Notes: a model not told the origin generated them from the sequence alone. A DNA stretch of 64,000 bases from Methanobacteriota archaeon (GCA_023399215.1 JAEWQJ010000049.1:1-64000), one strand, 5' to 3'; numbered from the stretch's first letter, positions 1 to 8,836 are shown. Numbers and translations: made by a program.

Positions 1-34
1 TATTGCTACTTTTATTTGAAATCACTTATTTTAG

Positions 35-73
35 GTGCTCCTACGTTTTTGTGGTAAAAAGTGGAAGGAGCAC
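35..73 (+). terminator. hairpin, probable terminator of an upstream gene
   Basis: GTGCTCCT at 35-42 pairs perfectly with AGGAGCAC at 66-73, and the second arm is followed by a T-rich run. It probably ends a gene outside the window. The T tract is interrupted, so the role is inferred. Confidence 0.45.
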
Positions 74-232
74 TTTATTTAAAACTGTTTTTATAATAAA
101 TGAATATTTGAGGATTTCTACAAAGCCATATTTTTATTAACGTTTTCAGTTTTCCGCAATAAAAATTGATTAAGAAGCGTTTTATATAATCATATTAGTA
201 AATATATACATAAAATTACAGGCGAAAATCAC

Positions 233-727
233 ATGACTCACGATGATTATATGCTAATCCTTGGATCAAACATCTATGCAGACCAGGCATATATGGTGTC
301 ATATCAGACAGATAAAGAAACTGGGAACAGAACACACCTGTTTACTCTGGAAAACTCTGATGACAACCTTACTCTGACAACCGAGATCAGGGATGAAAAC
401 TCAGAACTCATAGCAAAAATCAACAGGAACGAGCTTACTCAAATTAACAAAAATTTTGATGTGCAGGGAGAAATTGAGAAAGGAAATGGGCTCACATTAA
501 CAAGAAGAGAAAACGGTGATGTTATTTTTAATGCTAAAATCACAGAAGACGGATACGTAGCAGTTAGCGGAATTTTCTATGTAGGAGGAAAGAAAATTCG
601 TATAACTGACCGTACTGTGGAAATAAACGATACTCCCAGGCAGACCATAAACGGTGTAAATGTGCATGATACCTTTTTTGTTGGGAACTACGATATCATA
701 TTAACCGATGATGGTTTGAGGTTTTAA
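233..727 (+). CDS. hypothetical protein, beta-rich, soluble
   Basis: A 164-residue protein I do not recognise. It has no signal peptide, no membrane segment, no cysteine and no tryptophan, and reads as alternating short hydrophobic strands and polar turns (for example GYVAVSGIFYVGGKK), which suggests a beta-sandwich or barrel-like fold. A TATA-like TTTATATAAT lies at 181-190, placing the transcription start about 20 nt before the ATG. There is no strong Shine-Dalgarno, so the message may be nearly leaderless. It stands alone: the next gene is 520 bp away and separated by repeats. Codon use matches the neighbours, so it is probably a real lineage-specific gene. No function is proposed. Confidence 0.7.
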   Translation: MTHDDYMLILGSNIYADQAYMVSYQTDKETGNRTHLFTLENSDDNLTLTTEIRDENSELIAKINRNELTQINKNFDVQGEIEKGNGLTLTRRENGDVIFNAKITEDGYVAVSGIFYVGGKKIRITDRTVEINDTPRQTINGVNVHDTFFVGNYDIILTDDGLRF

Positions 728-795
728 GGCTGATAGATAGTATTTGTAATTTAAAGAGAATAACTAAAATCTTTTTTTGGACATCCAATTCAATT

Positions 796-970
796 AAAAT
801 ATATTTTTGCTGCCGACGGTCTGTTGAAATCTTCCCCGAATACGTTTGAAAAATCAAGTGAATTAAAAAAACCGTGATTTTAGCAGATATATAAGGAGCC
901 CTTTACAAGGCCCTTTTTGAGTGAAGTAATCTTTTATTCTGAGAAGGATTTTTCTGGTTGAAGTGAACTT
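796..970 (+). repeat. intergenic element E1, copy 1
   Basis: First of nine related copies in the first 13 kb, all on the + strand. The family opens with AAATATATTTTT, then a CTGxCGGCGGTCTG block, a TCTTCCCCGAATAC block, an AACCGTGATTTTT-GCAGAT block and a GGAGC-ACTTT block, and ends either with a GATCTTTT...GATTTTTCTG...AAGTGAA tail (type A, this copy) or with a different tail (type B). No convincing ORF is conserved among copies. Confidence 0.75.
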
Positions 971-999
971 TTCTTCCACAACCAAAGCAGTTAAAATAC

Positions 1000-1128
1000 G
1001 AGCTCATCCAAAAACTTAGAATTACATCCTTAAACCTCTAATTTTGAATAGTCAATGACCTCACGGTTATGAAATTAATTTTGAAAATCTTATTGATATG
1101 CAAACAGGATTGTTTTTGGGCAAACTTG
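1000..1128 (-). mobile_element. ~130-bp MITE family M1, degenerate copy
   Basis: The ends are GAGCTCATCC and TTTTTGGGCAAACTT. In reverse complement the interior aligns with the copies at 40122 and 1702 (shared ATTTTCATAA and ATTGAxTxTTC blocks). The length is 129 bp, matching the other four copies. No coding capacity. Confidence 0.55.
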
Positions 1129-1247
1129 CACTCAAAAATTTTTAAATTGATTACATAGTTATTAATTTTAAAAATGATCGTTTAATTTTTAATATGATGA
1201 TTATAAATAGAATAAAGCAGGAACTCGGATGCTGAGTGATGATAACA

Positions 1248-1598
1248 ATGAAATATATAATCGCGATGATAAGACCAGAAAAGCTTGACAATGTCAAAAA
1301 AGAGATTCAGAAAATTGGAGCACACGGACTGACAGTATCATCTGTTTCTGGATATGGTGCCCAAGGAGGGCATCTGAATGTTGATAGAACTAAAACTGAA
1401 AAATACGAAGCAAACCTGCTTGATAAAGTCAAGATTGAAATTGCGGTGAAAGATGAATTTCTGCAAACGACAGTTGAAGCAATAGAAAAAGGATCAAAAG
1501 ATATAGACGGCTATATCGGAAGCGGCAAGATATTCGTGCTACCACTAGAGGACGTAATAAGAATCCGCACTAAAGAAACTGGAAACGACGCTCTTTAA
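1248..1598 (+). CDS. P-II family nitrogen regulatory protein
   Basis: Trimeric P-II signal protein, which normally binds ATP/ADP and 2-oxoglutarate and docks on ammonium transporters or nitrogen enzymes. The N-terminus MKYIIAMIRPEKL, the T-loop region starting GYGAQGGH, KVKIEIAV, and the C-terminal GSGKIFVLPLEDVIRIRT are family signatures, and about 116 residues is normal. The T-loop is two residues longer than in E. coli GlnB, and the uridylylated Tyr51 position appears to be Asp (VDRTKTEKY), so Tyr uridylylation is unlikely. Earlier in-frame starts exist at 1236 (GTG) and 1239 (ATG); 1248 matches the family N-terminus and has GAGTGAT upstream. No amt or nif gene is adjacent, so the partner is unknown. 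It is not a clear NifI1 or NifI2. Confidence 0.85.
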   Translation: MKYIIAMIRPEKLDNVKKEIQKIGAHGLTVSSVSGYGAQGGHLNVDRTKTEKYEANLLDKVKIEIAVKDEFLQTTVEAIEKGSKDIDGYIGSGKIFVLPLEDVIRIRTKETGNDAL

Positions 1599-1701
1599 TA
1601 AACAGACCGGTATCGTAACAGCAATACTACGTGGACATTATTACACTCACAAATAAATTCGGTTTTTAAAAAAAGTAATACTTCAAACATGACTATTTAC
1701 G

Positions 1702-1832
1702 GAGCTTATACCAAAATCAGTCTTATCCTCAAAACCGAGAAGAATTTCAGAATTATCTTCTATGATTAGAAACTTATTGATTATTCCTAATTTGAGAACT
1801 GGAGAAGAAGTTTTGAGTTATGATATAAGCTC
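1702..1832 (+). mobile_element. ~130-bp MITE family M1, copy
   Basis: A perfect 9-bp terminal inverted repeat, GAGCTTATA (1702-1710) and TATAAGCTC (1824-1832), encloses 131 bp. The interior block TTTCAGAATTAT-TTC-ATGAT is shared with the copy at 40122. It abuts element E1 copy 2, which starts at its right end. Confidence 0.65.
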
Positions 1833-2030
1833 ATATTTTTCCTGTCGTTGGTCTGCTTAAATCTACCTCGAATCTGTTTGTTAAGAAATGAGAATTGAAA
1901 AAACCGTGATTTTGCAGATTTAAAGGGAGCACTTTTCAAGACCAATAATTACTTTATCAAAATTTAATTGGACTCGAATTTCAGGCATTTCTATTTGTTC
2001 ATAAGATCTTACTATAAAGGGTTATCTCAG
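1833..2030 (+). repeat. intergenic element E1, copy 2 (type B tail)
   Basis: Shares the CTGTCG-GGTCTGC, TTGTTAAGAAA and AACCGTGATTTTGCAG blocks of the family. The tail (CAAGACCAAT ... AATTTCAGGCATTT ... ATAAGATCTTA) is shared with the copies at 3050 and 9028. It ends directly against a sodC-like fragment. Confidence 0.7.
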
Positions 2031-2033
2031 ACA

Positions 2034-2085
2034 GTGCTAATGTTTGCAAAACTACGGGCTATGCTCATGAGAGTATTTATAGCAT
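2034..2085 (+). pseudogene. decayed fragment of a sodC-like gene
   Basis: About 52 bp aligns with the signal-peptide region of the intact sodC at 3608-3662. It shares GCTAATG, ACTACGGGCTATG and CATGA-AGT, with a few substitutions, a 2-base insertion and a 3-base gap. There is no open frame. It suggests that a second sodC copy, or a rearranged piece of one, once lay here; the rest is gone or was replaced by the cis-prenyltransferase gene that starts 16 bp later. Confidence 0.6.
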
Positions 2086-2100
2086 TTTAAGCAAATAGAC

Positions 2101-2772
2101 ATGGGGGATATTCTGGATATACCAAAATTCAAAAGATTGCCAAAACATATTGCTATAATACCAGATGGTAACAGAAGATGGGCCATAGCTAGAGGCTTAG
2201 AAAAGCATGAAGGATATAACAATGGAGTAATTCCAGGCCTGGAAGTATATGACATATGCCTAAAGATAGGAATAGACGAAGTTACTTTTTTTGGATTTAC
2301 TCAAGATAACACAAAAAGGCCTCAAATTCAAAGAAAGGCGTTTGTAGATGCCTGTATAAAATCAGTTCAAGAAATATCTAAACGTGATGCTGAAATACTT
2401 GTAGTAGGGAATACCGACTCAAACATATTTCCAAAAGAGTTACTTGCATATACAAAGAGAACAAAAGTTGGGAAAGGTAAAATCAAGATAAATTTTTTGA
2501 TAAATTATGGCTGGTATTGGGATTTAGCATATGCATTTGATAACTCATCAGATAGTAAGAAAATTGTAGAAAACATTGCATCAGCAGAAATTCCAAGAAT
2601 AGATTTACTTATTCGCTGGGGAGGAAGATGCCGACTCAGTGGAATGCTTCCAATTCAAACAGTGTATTCAGACATATATATAGTTGATGAAATGTGGCCA
2701 GATTTTAAGCCAGAACACCTATTTAATGCACTAGAATTTTATCAAGAACAGGACATTACATTGGGTGGGTAA
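2101..2772 (+). CDS. divergent cis-prenyltransferase (UppS family)
   Basis: Cis-prenyltransferases add isopentenyl units to an allylic diphosphate to make polyprenyl carriers. The signature HIAIIPDGNRRWA is present with its catalytic Asp, then a GxxxxxWD-like central region, and a C-terminal RWGGRCRLSGMLP...VYSDIY...WPDF block corresponding to the usual RTGGExRLSNF...YAE...WPDF. The Thr-to-Trp and Glu-to-Arg changes in that block are unusual, and 223 residues is short. From memory, a short Methanosarcina homologue has been reported to perform both head-to-tail and non-head-to-tail condensation; I cannot tell whether this is its orthologue. The ATG at 2101 is the first start after an in-frame stop at 2080. 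There is no clear SD. It is probably an accessory enzyme rather than the main dolichol synthase. Confidence 0.85.
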   Translation: MGDILDIPKFKRLPKHIAIIPDGNRRWAIARGLEKHEGYNNGVIPGLEVYDICLKIGIDEVTFFGFTQDNTKRPQIQRKAFVDACIKSVQEISKRDAEILVVGNTDSNIFPKELLAYTKRTKVGKGKIKINFLINYGWYWDLAYAFDNSSDSKKIVENIASAEIPRIDLLIRWGGRCRLSGMLPIQTVYSDIYIVDEMWPDFKPEHLFNALEFYQEQDITLGG

Positions 2773-2805
2773 AAATAGATCCTGCACTATCCGATCAGTA
2801 TTATC

Positions 2806-2874
2806 TCGAACATGTACTTGACACAGATTCGAACATGTACTTGACACAGATTCGAACACATACTTGACACAGAT
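2806..2874 (+). repeat. 23-bp tandem repeat, three copies
   Basis: Three head-to-tail 23-bp units, each starting TCGAACA and ending CTTGACACAGAT, occupy 2806-2828, 2829-2851 and 2852-2874. Copies 1 and 2 are identical; copy 3 differs at two bases. They lie 35 bp after the prenyltransferase stop. Confidence 0.9.
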
Positions 2875-3049
2875 CTAATAATATTTGTAACATACAGCTA
2901 CTGATCTCGATCTTTTAAAACTGATTTTCTTCTGTACAAGGTCATTTTCGAATTAAAGTGAAAAACTCTTAATTACACCTTGTTTTCGTTGAATATATTG
3001 GAAACTGGACCGACGAATGAGAAATGGAGATCTCTAAAAATAACTAAAT

Positions 3050-3258
3050 AAAAATATATTTATTTTACTGGCGGTTTGCTGGAATCTTCCCCGAACAAGA
3101 TTGTTAAAAAAGAGAACTTGAAAACTCACATTTTTTGCAGATTTAGAAGGTGCACTTTTCAAGACCAATCATTTTTCTTTATAGACATCAGTGGAATTTT
3201 GAATTTCAGACATTTCGATTTTTACATAAGACCTTATTATAAAAGGTTGCCTCATTTA
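3050..3258 (+). repeat. intergenic element E1, copy 3 (type B tail)
   Basis: Contains AAAATATATT, CTGGCGGTTTGCTG, TCTTCCCCGAAC and TTTTTTGCAGATTTAGAAGG, and the same tail as copy 2 (CAAGACCAAT ... AATTTCAGACATTT ... ATAAGACCTTATTATAAAAGG). A short frame crosses it but is not conserved in other copies. Confidence 0.7.
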
Positions 3259-3568
3259 AGATATAATATATCAGTGGTTTTATAAAAACGATTTTATATT
3301 ACATAACCATGTATTTGTTTAAACGTATGTTAACAAGAAGCGTACGTTTTTACCCGACATTCTTCTAATGGCTGACTACGACATGCAAACGGTATGTTAT
3401 CGAAACATAAATACTATGCCAGTATCAAGAACGGAGACGGGATATCTGAAAGGAGACAGAAATTCCACATAACCAGTTAAAGAGTGAGAGACCAGTATAC
3501 ATTCACCCATAATCTTTAACAGACAAGCTTCTTTCAAACCTAAATTATCATTCTGGGGGAATAAGCTG

Positions 3569-4105
3569 ATGAAAGCTAGATTGGTATTACTAATGACTAT
3601 CTCGGCGGTACTAATGCTTGCAACTACGGGCTATGCCCATGAAAGTGCCACATATAGTGCCACAGCTATCATGAAGGACGTGCAAGGAAATACTGTCGGG
3701 CTGGCTACCTTTACCGAGGAAGCCAATGGCCCAGTTCATATCAACGTCAACGTGAAAGGCCTGAAGCCGGGTCTGCACGGCATCCATATCCACAATACAG
3801 GGAAATGTATTGGTCCATCGTTCACGTCTGCCGGTGAACACTACAACCCTCTTGGCAAAGAGCATGGCCTCAACAACCCAAAAGGCCCACATGCCGGTGA
3901 TCTACCAAACCTCAAAGTGGGCAAGGATGGCACGGGACACATGAATGTCACCACAGACCGTGTGACGTTGTCACCAGGGCCGACCACGTTATTCACAGCC
4001 AACGGCACTTCACTGGTCATCCATGCTGACCCTGACGACCAGATGACCAATCCTACAGGCAATAGTGGCGCGCGGATTGTTTGTGGGGTAATCGAGAAAA
4101 AATAA
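3569..4105 (+). CDS. sodC: secreted Cu,Zn superoxide dismutase
   Basis: Dismutates superoxide outside the cytoplasmic membrane. A signal peptide (about residues 1-23, cleavage near GYA-HE) precedes a complete SodC fold. All metal ligands are visible: His73, His75 and His152 for copper, His91 bridging, and His99, His108 and Asp111 for zinc. Cys80 and Cys172 form the family disulfide, and Arg169 is the active-site guide residue. GGGGGA lies 8 nt before the ATG, supporting the start. Cu,Zn-SODs are uncommon in methanogens, and the gene looks more G+C-rich than its surroundings, so bacterial acquisition is likely. A fragment of a similar gene lies at 2034. Function is confident; origin is inferred. 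Confidence 0.93.
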   Translation: MKARLVLLMTISAVLMLATTGYAHESATYSATAIMKDVQGNTVGLATFTEEANGPVHINVNVKGLKPGLHGIHIHNTGKCIGPSFTSAGEHYNPLGKEHGLNNPKGPHAGDLPNLKVGKDGTGHMNVTTDRVTLSPGPTTLFTANGTSLVIHADPDDQMTNPTGNSGARIVCGVIEKK

Positions 4106-4232
4106 GTTTTTCTTTCACCTTCGCAGAAATATGAACCTTCTGAATTCCGCTTTGGCAGCATGTTGTCGGTTTTGGCTGAATTCTGCTTCGCTCAAGCGGA
4201 CTTACATTTTTTAAATGTAGACAAACACAAGA

Positions 4233-4346
4233 TACACTTTTTCTTAAACCGTGATTTTTTGTAGATTCATAAGAAGCCCTTAGAACTTTTTTGATAAAAG
4301 AGATATTTTCCTTTGGGAAGAGATTTTTCGGATTCAAGTGAAGTTT
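4233..4346 (+). repeat. intergenic element E1, partial copy 4
   Basis: Only the 3' two-thirds of a type A copy: AAACCGTGATTTTTT, GTAGATTCATAAGAAGCCC, then GAGATATTTTCCTTTGGGAAGAGATTTTTCGGATTCAAGTGAA split over the expected blocks. It lies 125 bp after the sodC stop. Confidence 0.65.
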
Positions 4347-4879
4347 TTTAGGTAAATTATAGATTAATAATAGCTATCAGAAACTTTCGTGTTCAGCATG
4401 ATTTACAATCCTCAAACTTTTTTCAAGGATTGAGGATTGGAGAATTTTAAACTGCCTAAAAGGAGGAATTCTTAACCGCCGTAGACAATTGCAAAGAGCA
4501 AAATATTGGGAATTTCCTAAAATGAACATATAAACAGTAATAAGCGCAATTGTGATCAATGTAAAAAATTAGATACAACTGGTGTCTGAGGCTATTGATA
4601 AACCCTAAAAATAGGTATGAAGAATTCAAAGTTGAAAGAAAAGGATGAAAGGAATGAGTCATTTTAGTGAAAAATCCTCTCTAAATTATAGTATATTATG
4701 AAGTTCAAAATTTGGCGCTGAAAATATTAAGATGGCTAACAATTAGCTACTTTTACGACTCTATCCTGTCTATCTATCTGATCAATCTATCTGATCACTT
4801 TATCCCATAAGGCGAGAATATCCCTTCCTCAAAACTCCGAGCATTGCGAAGAGTTTAGGAAGGGTAGTTGACTCACTTA
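4347..4879. other. 530-bp stretch without a supported gene
   Basis: AT-rich DNA between the convergent sodC and adh genes. It holds only short frames without ribosome sites and a small direct repeat (ATCTATCTGATCA) at about 4770-4797. No RNA or mobile element was recognised. Confidence 0.6.
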
Positions 4880-5938
4880 TTAATCCAGAAGAACAACAGG
4901 TTTGATCAGATCTCTTGGTTTTTCTTTCATGAGCATGAGAGCCTCTTCCATTTTGTCGAATCCTTTGAATACGTGAGTGGCCATTTTTTCTGGTTTTATT
5001 CTTCCGTAGGTACAGAGGTCTGCCATTCTTTCCATTCTCAGACGACCTCCGGTTGTCAGGCCACCACGTATGTCTTTTTGAGACATACCCGATCCCCATT
5101 CAATACGTGGAATAGGAAGTATGTCCCCGGTTCCGAAGTAGTTGACGTTTGATACCGTGCCTCCGGGTTTTACAATTTTGACTGCATCTGAAATTGTATT
5201 TTCATTTCCTCCTGCTATGATTACAGAGTCCACGCCTTTTCCATTCGTCTTTTCAAGAATCTGTTCAACAAGTCCACCTTTTCTGTAATCAACAATTTCA
5301 GATGCTCCGTATTCCAGAGCAAGATCAACACAGACCTTCCGACTTCCCACTGCAATGAGCCTGCCTGCACCAAGAATAGATGCACCTGCCACTGCCATCA
5401 GACCAACCGGGCCAATCCCTATAACTGCAACTGTAGAGCCCATTTTAATTTTTGCCATTTCTGCGCCCTGTATTCCAGTAGTTGCCATATCTGATAGCAT
5501 GACAGCTTGTTCGAGTGGCATTCCTTTTGGAAGTAGAGCTAAATTCATGTCTGCATCATTTACATGGAAAAATTCTGCAAAGACTCCACTTTTGAAGTTT
5601 GAAAACTTCCATCCAGAAAGCATTCCATTTGAATGCATAGGCATTCCGTCCTGTGCCTCCATGGATCGCCAGTCAGGTGTAATTGCAGGAACAATTACTT
5701 TATCGCCTGGTTTGAAGTCTTTGACCTCTGATCCGATTTCTTCTATAACACCTACAGCTTCGTGCCCTAAAATCATGTTTTTGCGGTTTCCAAGAGCACC
5801 TTCCCAGACAGTATGAACATCTGATGTACACGGCGCGACCGCAATAGGCTTCACGATTGCATCATATGGTCCTGCTGAAGGTTTTTCAGCATCGATCCAG
5901 CCTACTTTTCCAATTTCAAGCATTGCAAATCCTTTCAT
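4880..5938 (-). CDS. adh: NADP-dependent secondary alcohol (isopropanol) dehydrogenase
   Basis: Zinc MDR-family alcohol dehydrogenase of the Thermoanaerobacter brockii / Clostridium beijerinckii type, interconverting secondary alcohols and ketones with NADP(H). It aligns in register with that family: Cys37, His59, Glu60 and Asp150 of the catalytic zinc site fall at exactly those numbers, as do Gly198, Ser199, Arg200 and Tyr218, which recognise the NADP phosphate. The GIGPVGLMAVAGA nucleotide loop is at 174-186. Length is 352, as expected. GGGGGT lies about 6 nt before the ATG. In a methanogen it could let 2-propanol serve as electron donor or dispose of ketones; F420-linked enzymes usually do this, so an NADP enzyme suggests acquisition from a bacterium. 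It is monocistronic. Confidence 0.95.
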   Translation of the reverse strand: MKGFAMLEIGKVGWIDAEKPSAGPYDAIVKPIAVAPCTSDVHTVWEGALGNRKNMILGHEAVGVIEEIGSEVKDFKPGDKVIVPAITPDWRSMEAQDGMPMHSNGMLSGWKFSNFKSGVFAEFFHVNDADMNLALLPKGMPLEQAVMLSDMATTGIQGAEMAKIKMGSTVAVIGIGPVGLMAVAGASILGAGRLIAVGSRKVCVDLALEYGASEIVDYRKGGLVEQILEKTNGKGVDSVIIAGGNENTISDAVKIVKPGGTVSNVNYFGTGDILPIPRIEWGSGMSQKDIRGGLTTGGRLRMERMADLCTYGRIKPEKMATHVFKGFDKMEEALMLMKEKPRDLIKPVVLLD

Positions 5939-6069
5939 ATTATTACCCCCAATCTTTCAAAATAATTATTTTTCAATGCTTTTTATAATAACCCACATAT
6001 CAATCTGCTGTAGTGGTATTTATAATTACTAAGGGTGGAGGCTTGAATTTATATTCAATTTAGCTCAGT

Positions 6070-6220
6070 TAAAATATATTTTTTCTACCATCGGCCCTCC
6101 CGAATCTAAAGAGAAATTAAAAACCCGGAATTTTTAGAAATTTTGGAGAAAGAGCACTTTGCAGTGCTTTTTAGATTAAGCGATTCTTTACTTACGGAGG
6201 GTTTCTGATTTAATTGAAAA
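6070..6220 (+). repeat. intergenic element E1, copy 5
   Basis: AAAATATATTTTTTCT, a degenerate middle, then AGCACT-TTGC-AGTGCTTTTT, a 6-bp hairpin with a T run. The homologous spot in copy 6 forms a different but equally paired stem. Confidence 0.6.
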
Positions 6221-6308
6221 CTGTCAATCGGATCTTTTTTTCATTTATCTTTACAAAACTGGATCGCAGAATTCGAAAAGAACATCTTCGCCCATAACCA
6301 GTTATGTT

Positions 6309-6484
6309 GAAATATATTTTTTCTGTTGGCGGCCTTCGGAAATTTTCCCCGAGTACGATTGTTAAGAAAAGAGAAATTTGAGAACCAGTGATTTTTGCAG
6401 ATTTTGAAAGAGCCCTTTGAAGGGCTTTTTTGCTCAAAGTGATCTTTTCTGCTGAGAAAGCTGTTTTCTGATTAAAATGAAAAC
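6309..6484 (+). repeat. intergenic element E1, copy 6
   Basis: A well-preserved type A copy: CTGTTGGCGGCCTTCGG, TTTTCCCCGAGTACGATTG, GTGATTTTTGCAGATTTTG, then AGCCCTT-TG-AAGGGCTTTTTT, a 7-bp hairpin with a T tract. It ends 16 bp before the stop of the convergent HEAT gene. Confidence 0.75.
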
Positions 6485-6499
6485 CATAACAGAGCATGC

Positions 6500-8836
6500 T
6501 CAAGTTTTAGCATCTCTAATGAGCTTTTCTACTCGATCAAAGTATTTTCTGTAATAATTAATCTCACTCTTTTTGAGTTTCAGATCATGATTTTTAATTT
6601 CCGGAGTTTTCTTTAATGCTTTAGTAAAATATTCAATAGCTTCAGAAAACAGTTCATTTTTCTCAGATTCTTCTACTGCTTTCCTAGCCTCAATTAAGTA
6701 TCTATCAACTTCATCTTTAGCATCCGAGTCTTCGAAAACGATTGCATAAAATGAGCGGTAAAACAGGAGGTAAAGTTGGGATAATACTGTTGTTATGTGT
6801 AAAAATGATTTTTTAGATGATTTTCCAAAAAATTCAATAGCACTCTTCAATTCCTTTCTATATTCTTCTTCAGTTTCTGCCTCTGAAGCCCTAAAAATTG
6901 AGATTTTTCCAAGATAGAAATTTGCAATCACTCGTGTATCAGCGTACTCATCACAAGTGAGTTTTATTAGATCTTTATATGCCTGTTTCGGATCAGGTAA
7001 ATAAAAAAAAGAAATGCCAATAGAACCTGTAGCACACGCCCGCACAAGTTTAACTTCGTCTCCTACCAATTTATGGAGAGATTTCCCTACTCTTTGTTTA
7101 TCGATGATATTTGGGAAAGAAAAAAGAGTTGATCCTACCTTTTCTTCTCTAAAGTAGCTTTCCTGATGAAGTGTTAACTTTTGTAAATCTACACACTCGG
7201 ATTCGCTGCTCATCATACAATTCAAAGTAGGGCCAAGTACTGATGCTACACTCGTGCGAACAAAAAGACTCTGGTCATCTGTGAGTTTTAGTAAATCATC
7301 CAAAGCTTGTTTTTTATTTTCAATATACTGAAAAGCAGTATCAAGAGAACTTACTGTACGGCATCTCACAAGCTCGTCTTCATCATCAATTAATCTATGC
7401 AAAACTTCCCAAGCCTGTACTTTATCTCCAATATACTGAAAAGTATCTCCAAGAGAATTTGCCACACTACCTCGGACATAGTTATCTTCGTCATGAGCTA
7501 ACTTATGCACATCTTCCCACACTTGCGTTTCGTCTTCAACATATTGAAAAGCAATCCCCATATATCTTGCCACTTCGTTTTTCACAAGGTGACTTTCATC
7601 ATTGGTTAGCCGATGTAAATCTTCCAGTGCTTGTACTTTATCTATATATTGAAAAGAATTCACGATAGATCCTACAGCACTGCTTCTTACAGAGCTACTT
7701 TCGTCGTTAGCTAATCTATGCAAATCTTCACAAGCTTGTTTTTTATTTCCAATATATCGAAAAGCAGTACCTATCGAATCTGCCACAGCGCTTCTTACAA
7801 GTGTATCTTCATCGTTGGATAACCTATGCAGATCTTCCCAAACTTGAGATTTATCTTCAAGATATTCAAAAGCAACTTTGAGAGAATATATTATTCCTCT
7901 TCTTACAAAGTGACTTTTATTATTAGTTAATTTATGCAGATCCTTCCATGCCTGTTTTTTATCTAGAACATATGGGTACAATCCCGTAAGTGCTTTTGAT
8001 GCTTCATATTTTATTATTCCTATTTCTTCTATTGCTATTTTTACAAGATCTCCCCAAATTTGCTCGTTATCTGAAACAGAAACAAATGTTGGAGCAACTG
8101 AATTCGAGTTGAGAAAGTTTACTGCACAATACTTTACGCGGAAATCACTTTCATTTAAAAACTTATGTATGCTCTCCCAGGCTTCCTTTTTATCTGAAAT
8201 ATATGGGAATGCTGAACCAAGTGAATTTACCACGTTTGCTCTCACAACAGCTTCTTGATCAGTAGTCAATTTATGCAAATCAGTCCATGCTTCTTGCTTA
8301 TTCGGTATATATCTGAATGCTTCACCTATTGATTTAGCTCCACCTATTCGAGCATAAATATCTTCGCTGTTTGCCAGTTTATGTAAATTCTTCCATGCTT
8401 TTTCTTTATCAGGTATCAGTGAAAATAAGCTACCTAATGAGTACGCAGCAATTACTCTTACGTTTGCTTTCTTATTCCTGGTCAGTTTATACAAACGATC
8501 CCAGGCTTTTTGCTTATCAGGGACGTATTGAAAGTTAGTGTCAAATAGAAAGGATGGATCTTCCAGTGGAAATTCATTCGCTCTGCTGACAACTACCAGA
8601 AGGTCTTCCCAACTCTGCTGTTTATCAGGGACACCTGAAATTAAGCTTCTGAATAAAAACGATGGTAATATGCAGACATCACCATTAGAATCAGCCATTC
8701 GTTTGAGAAATTTCTTCCAGATTTTCTGCTTATCAACAGATGACTTATCTTCTTTTCTCAGTTGGCTTAAAAGCCACTTTAATTCCATCACTTTTTTATC
8801 GTACTTTTTTCTATGAGTTCTTTTTAAACTCTTCAA
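6500..8836 (-). CDS. large HEAT-repeat protein
   Basis: 778 residues built from about 16 tandem helical repeats of roughly 39 residues, each following DKxxAWxDLHKLTNDExxxVRxxxAxSLGxAFxYI (residues ~30-650). The first (~30-70) and 13th-14th repeats are the most eroded. A charged helical C-terminal domain (~655-778) follows. HEAT solenoids are protein-binding scaffolds; no catalytic motif, signal peptide or membrane segment is present. Translation starts at TTG (8836) with AGGTGG 6 nt upstream; no ATG fits as well. It is monocistronic, flanked on both sides by E1 elements. Near-identical repeats mean its length may vary between strains by recombination. The partner is unknown. Confidence 0.85.
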   Translation of the reverse strand: MKSLKRTHRKKYDKKVMELKWLLSQLRKEDKSSVDKQKIWKKFLKRMADSNGDVCILPSFLFRSLISGVPDKQQSWEDLLVVVSRANEFPLEDPSFLFDTNFQYVPDKQKAWDRLYKLTRNKKANVRVIAAYSLGSLFSLIPDKEKAWKNLHKLANSEDIYARIGGAKSIGEAFRYIPNKQEAWTDLHKLTTDQEAVVRANVVNSLGSAFPYISDKKEAWESIHKFLNESDFRVKYCAVNFLNSNSVAPTFVSVSDNEQIWGDLVKIAIEEIGIIKYEASKALTGLYPYVLDKKQAWKDLHKLTNNKSHFVRRGIIYSLKVAFEYLEDKSQVWEDLHRLSNDEDTLVRSAVADSIGTAFRYIGNKKQACEDLHRLANDESSSVRSSAVGSIVNSFQYIDKVQALEDLHRLTNDESHLVKNEVARYMGIAFQYVEDETQVWEDVHKLAHDEDNYVRGSVANSLGDTFQYIGDKVQAWEVLHRLIDDEDELVRCRTVSSLDTAFQYIENKKQALDDLLKLTDDQSLFVRTSVASVLGPTLNCMMSSESECVDLQKLTLHQESYFREEKVGSTLFSFPNIIDKQRVGKSLHKLVGDEVKLVRACATGSIGISFFYLPDPKQAYKDLIKLTCDEYADTRVIANFYLGKISIFRASEAETEEEYRKELKSAIEFFGKSSKKSFLHITTVLSQLYLLFYRSFYAIVFEDSDAKDEVDRYLIEARKAVEESEKNELFSEAIEYFTKALKKTPEIKNHDLKLKKSEINYYRKYFDRVEKLIRDAKT

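Noticed and set aside
2806..2874. Possible CRISPR (three 23-bp repeats)
   Set aside because: The repeats are directly adjacent with no spacers.
4053..4662. Minus-strand ORFs behind sodC
   Set aside because: They overlap sodC or an E1 fragment and show no coding features.
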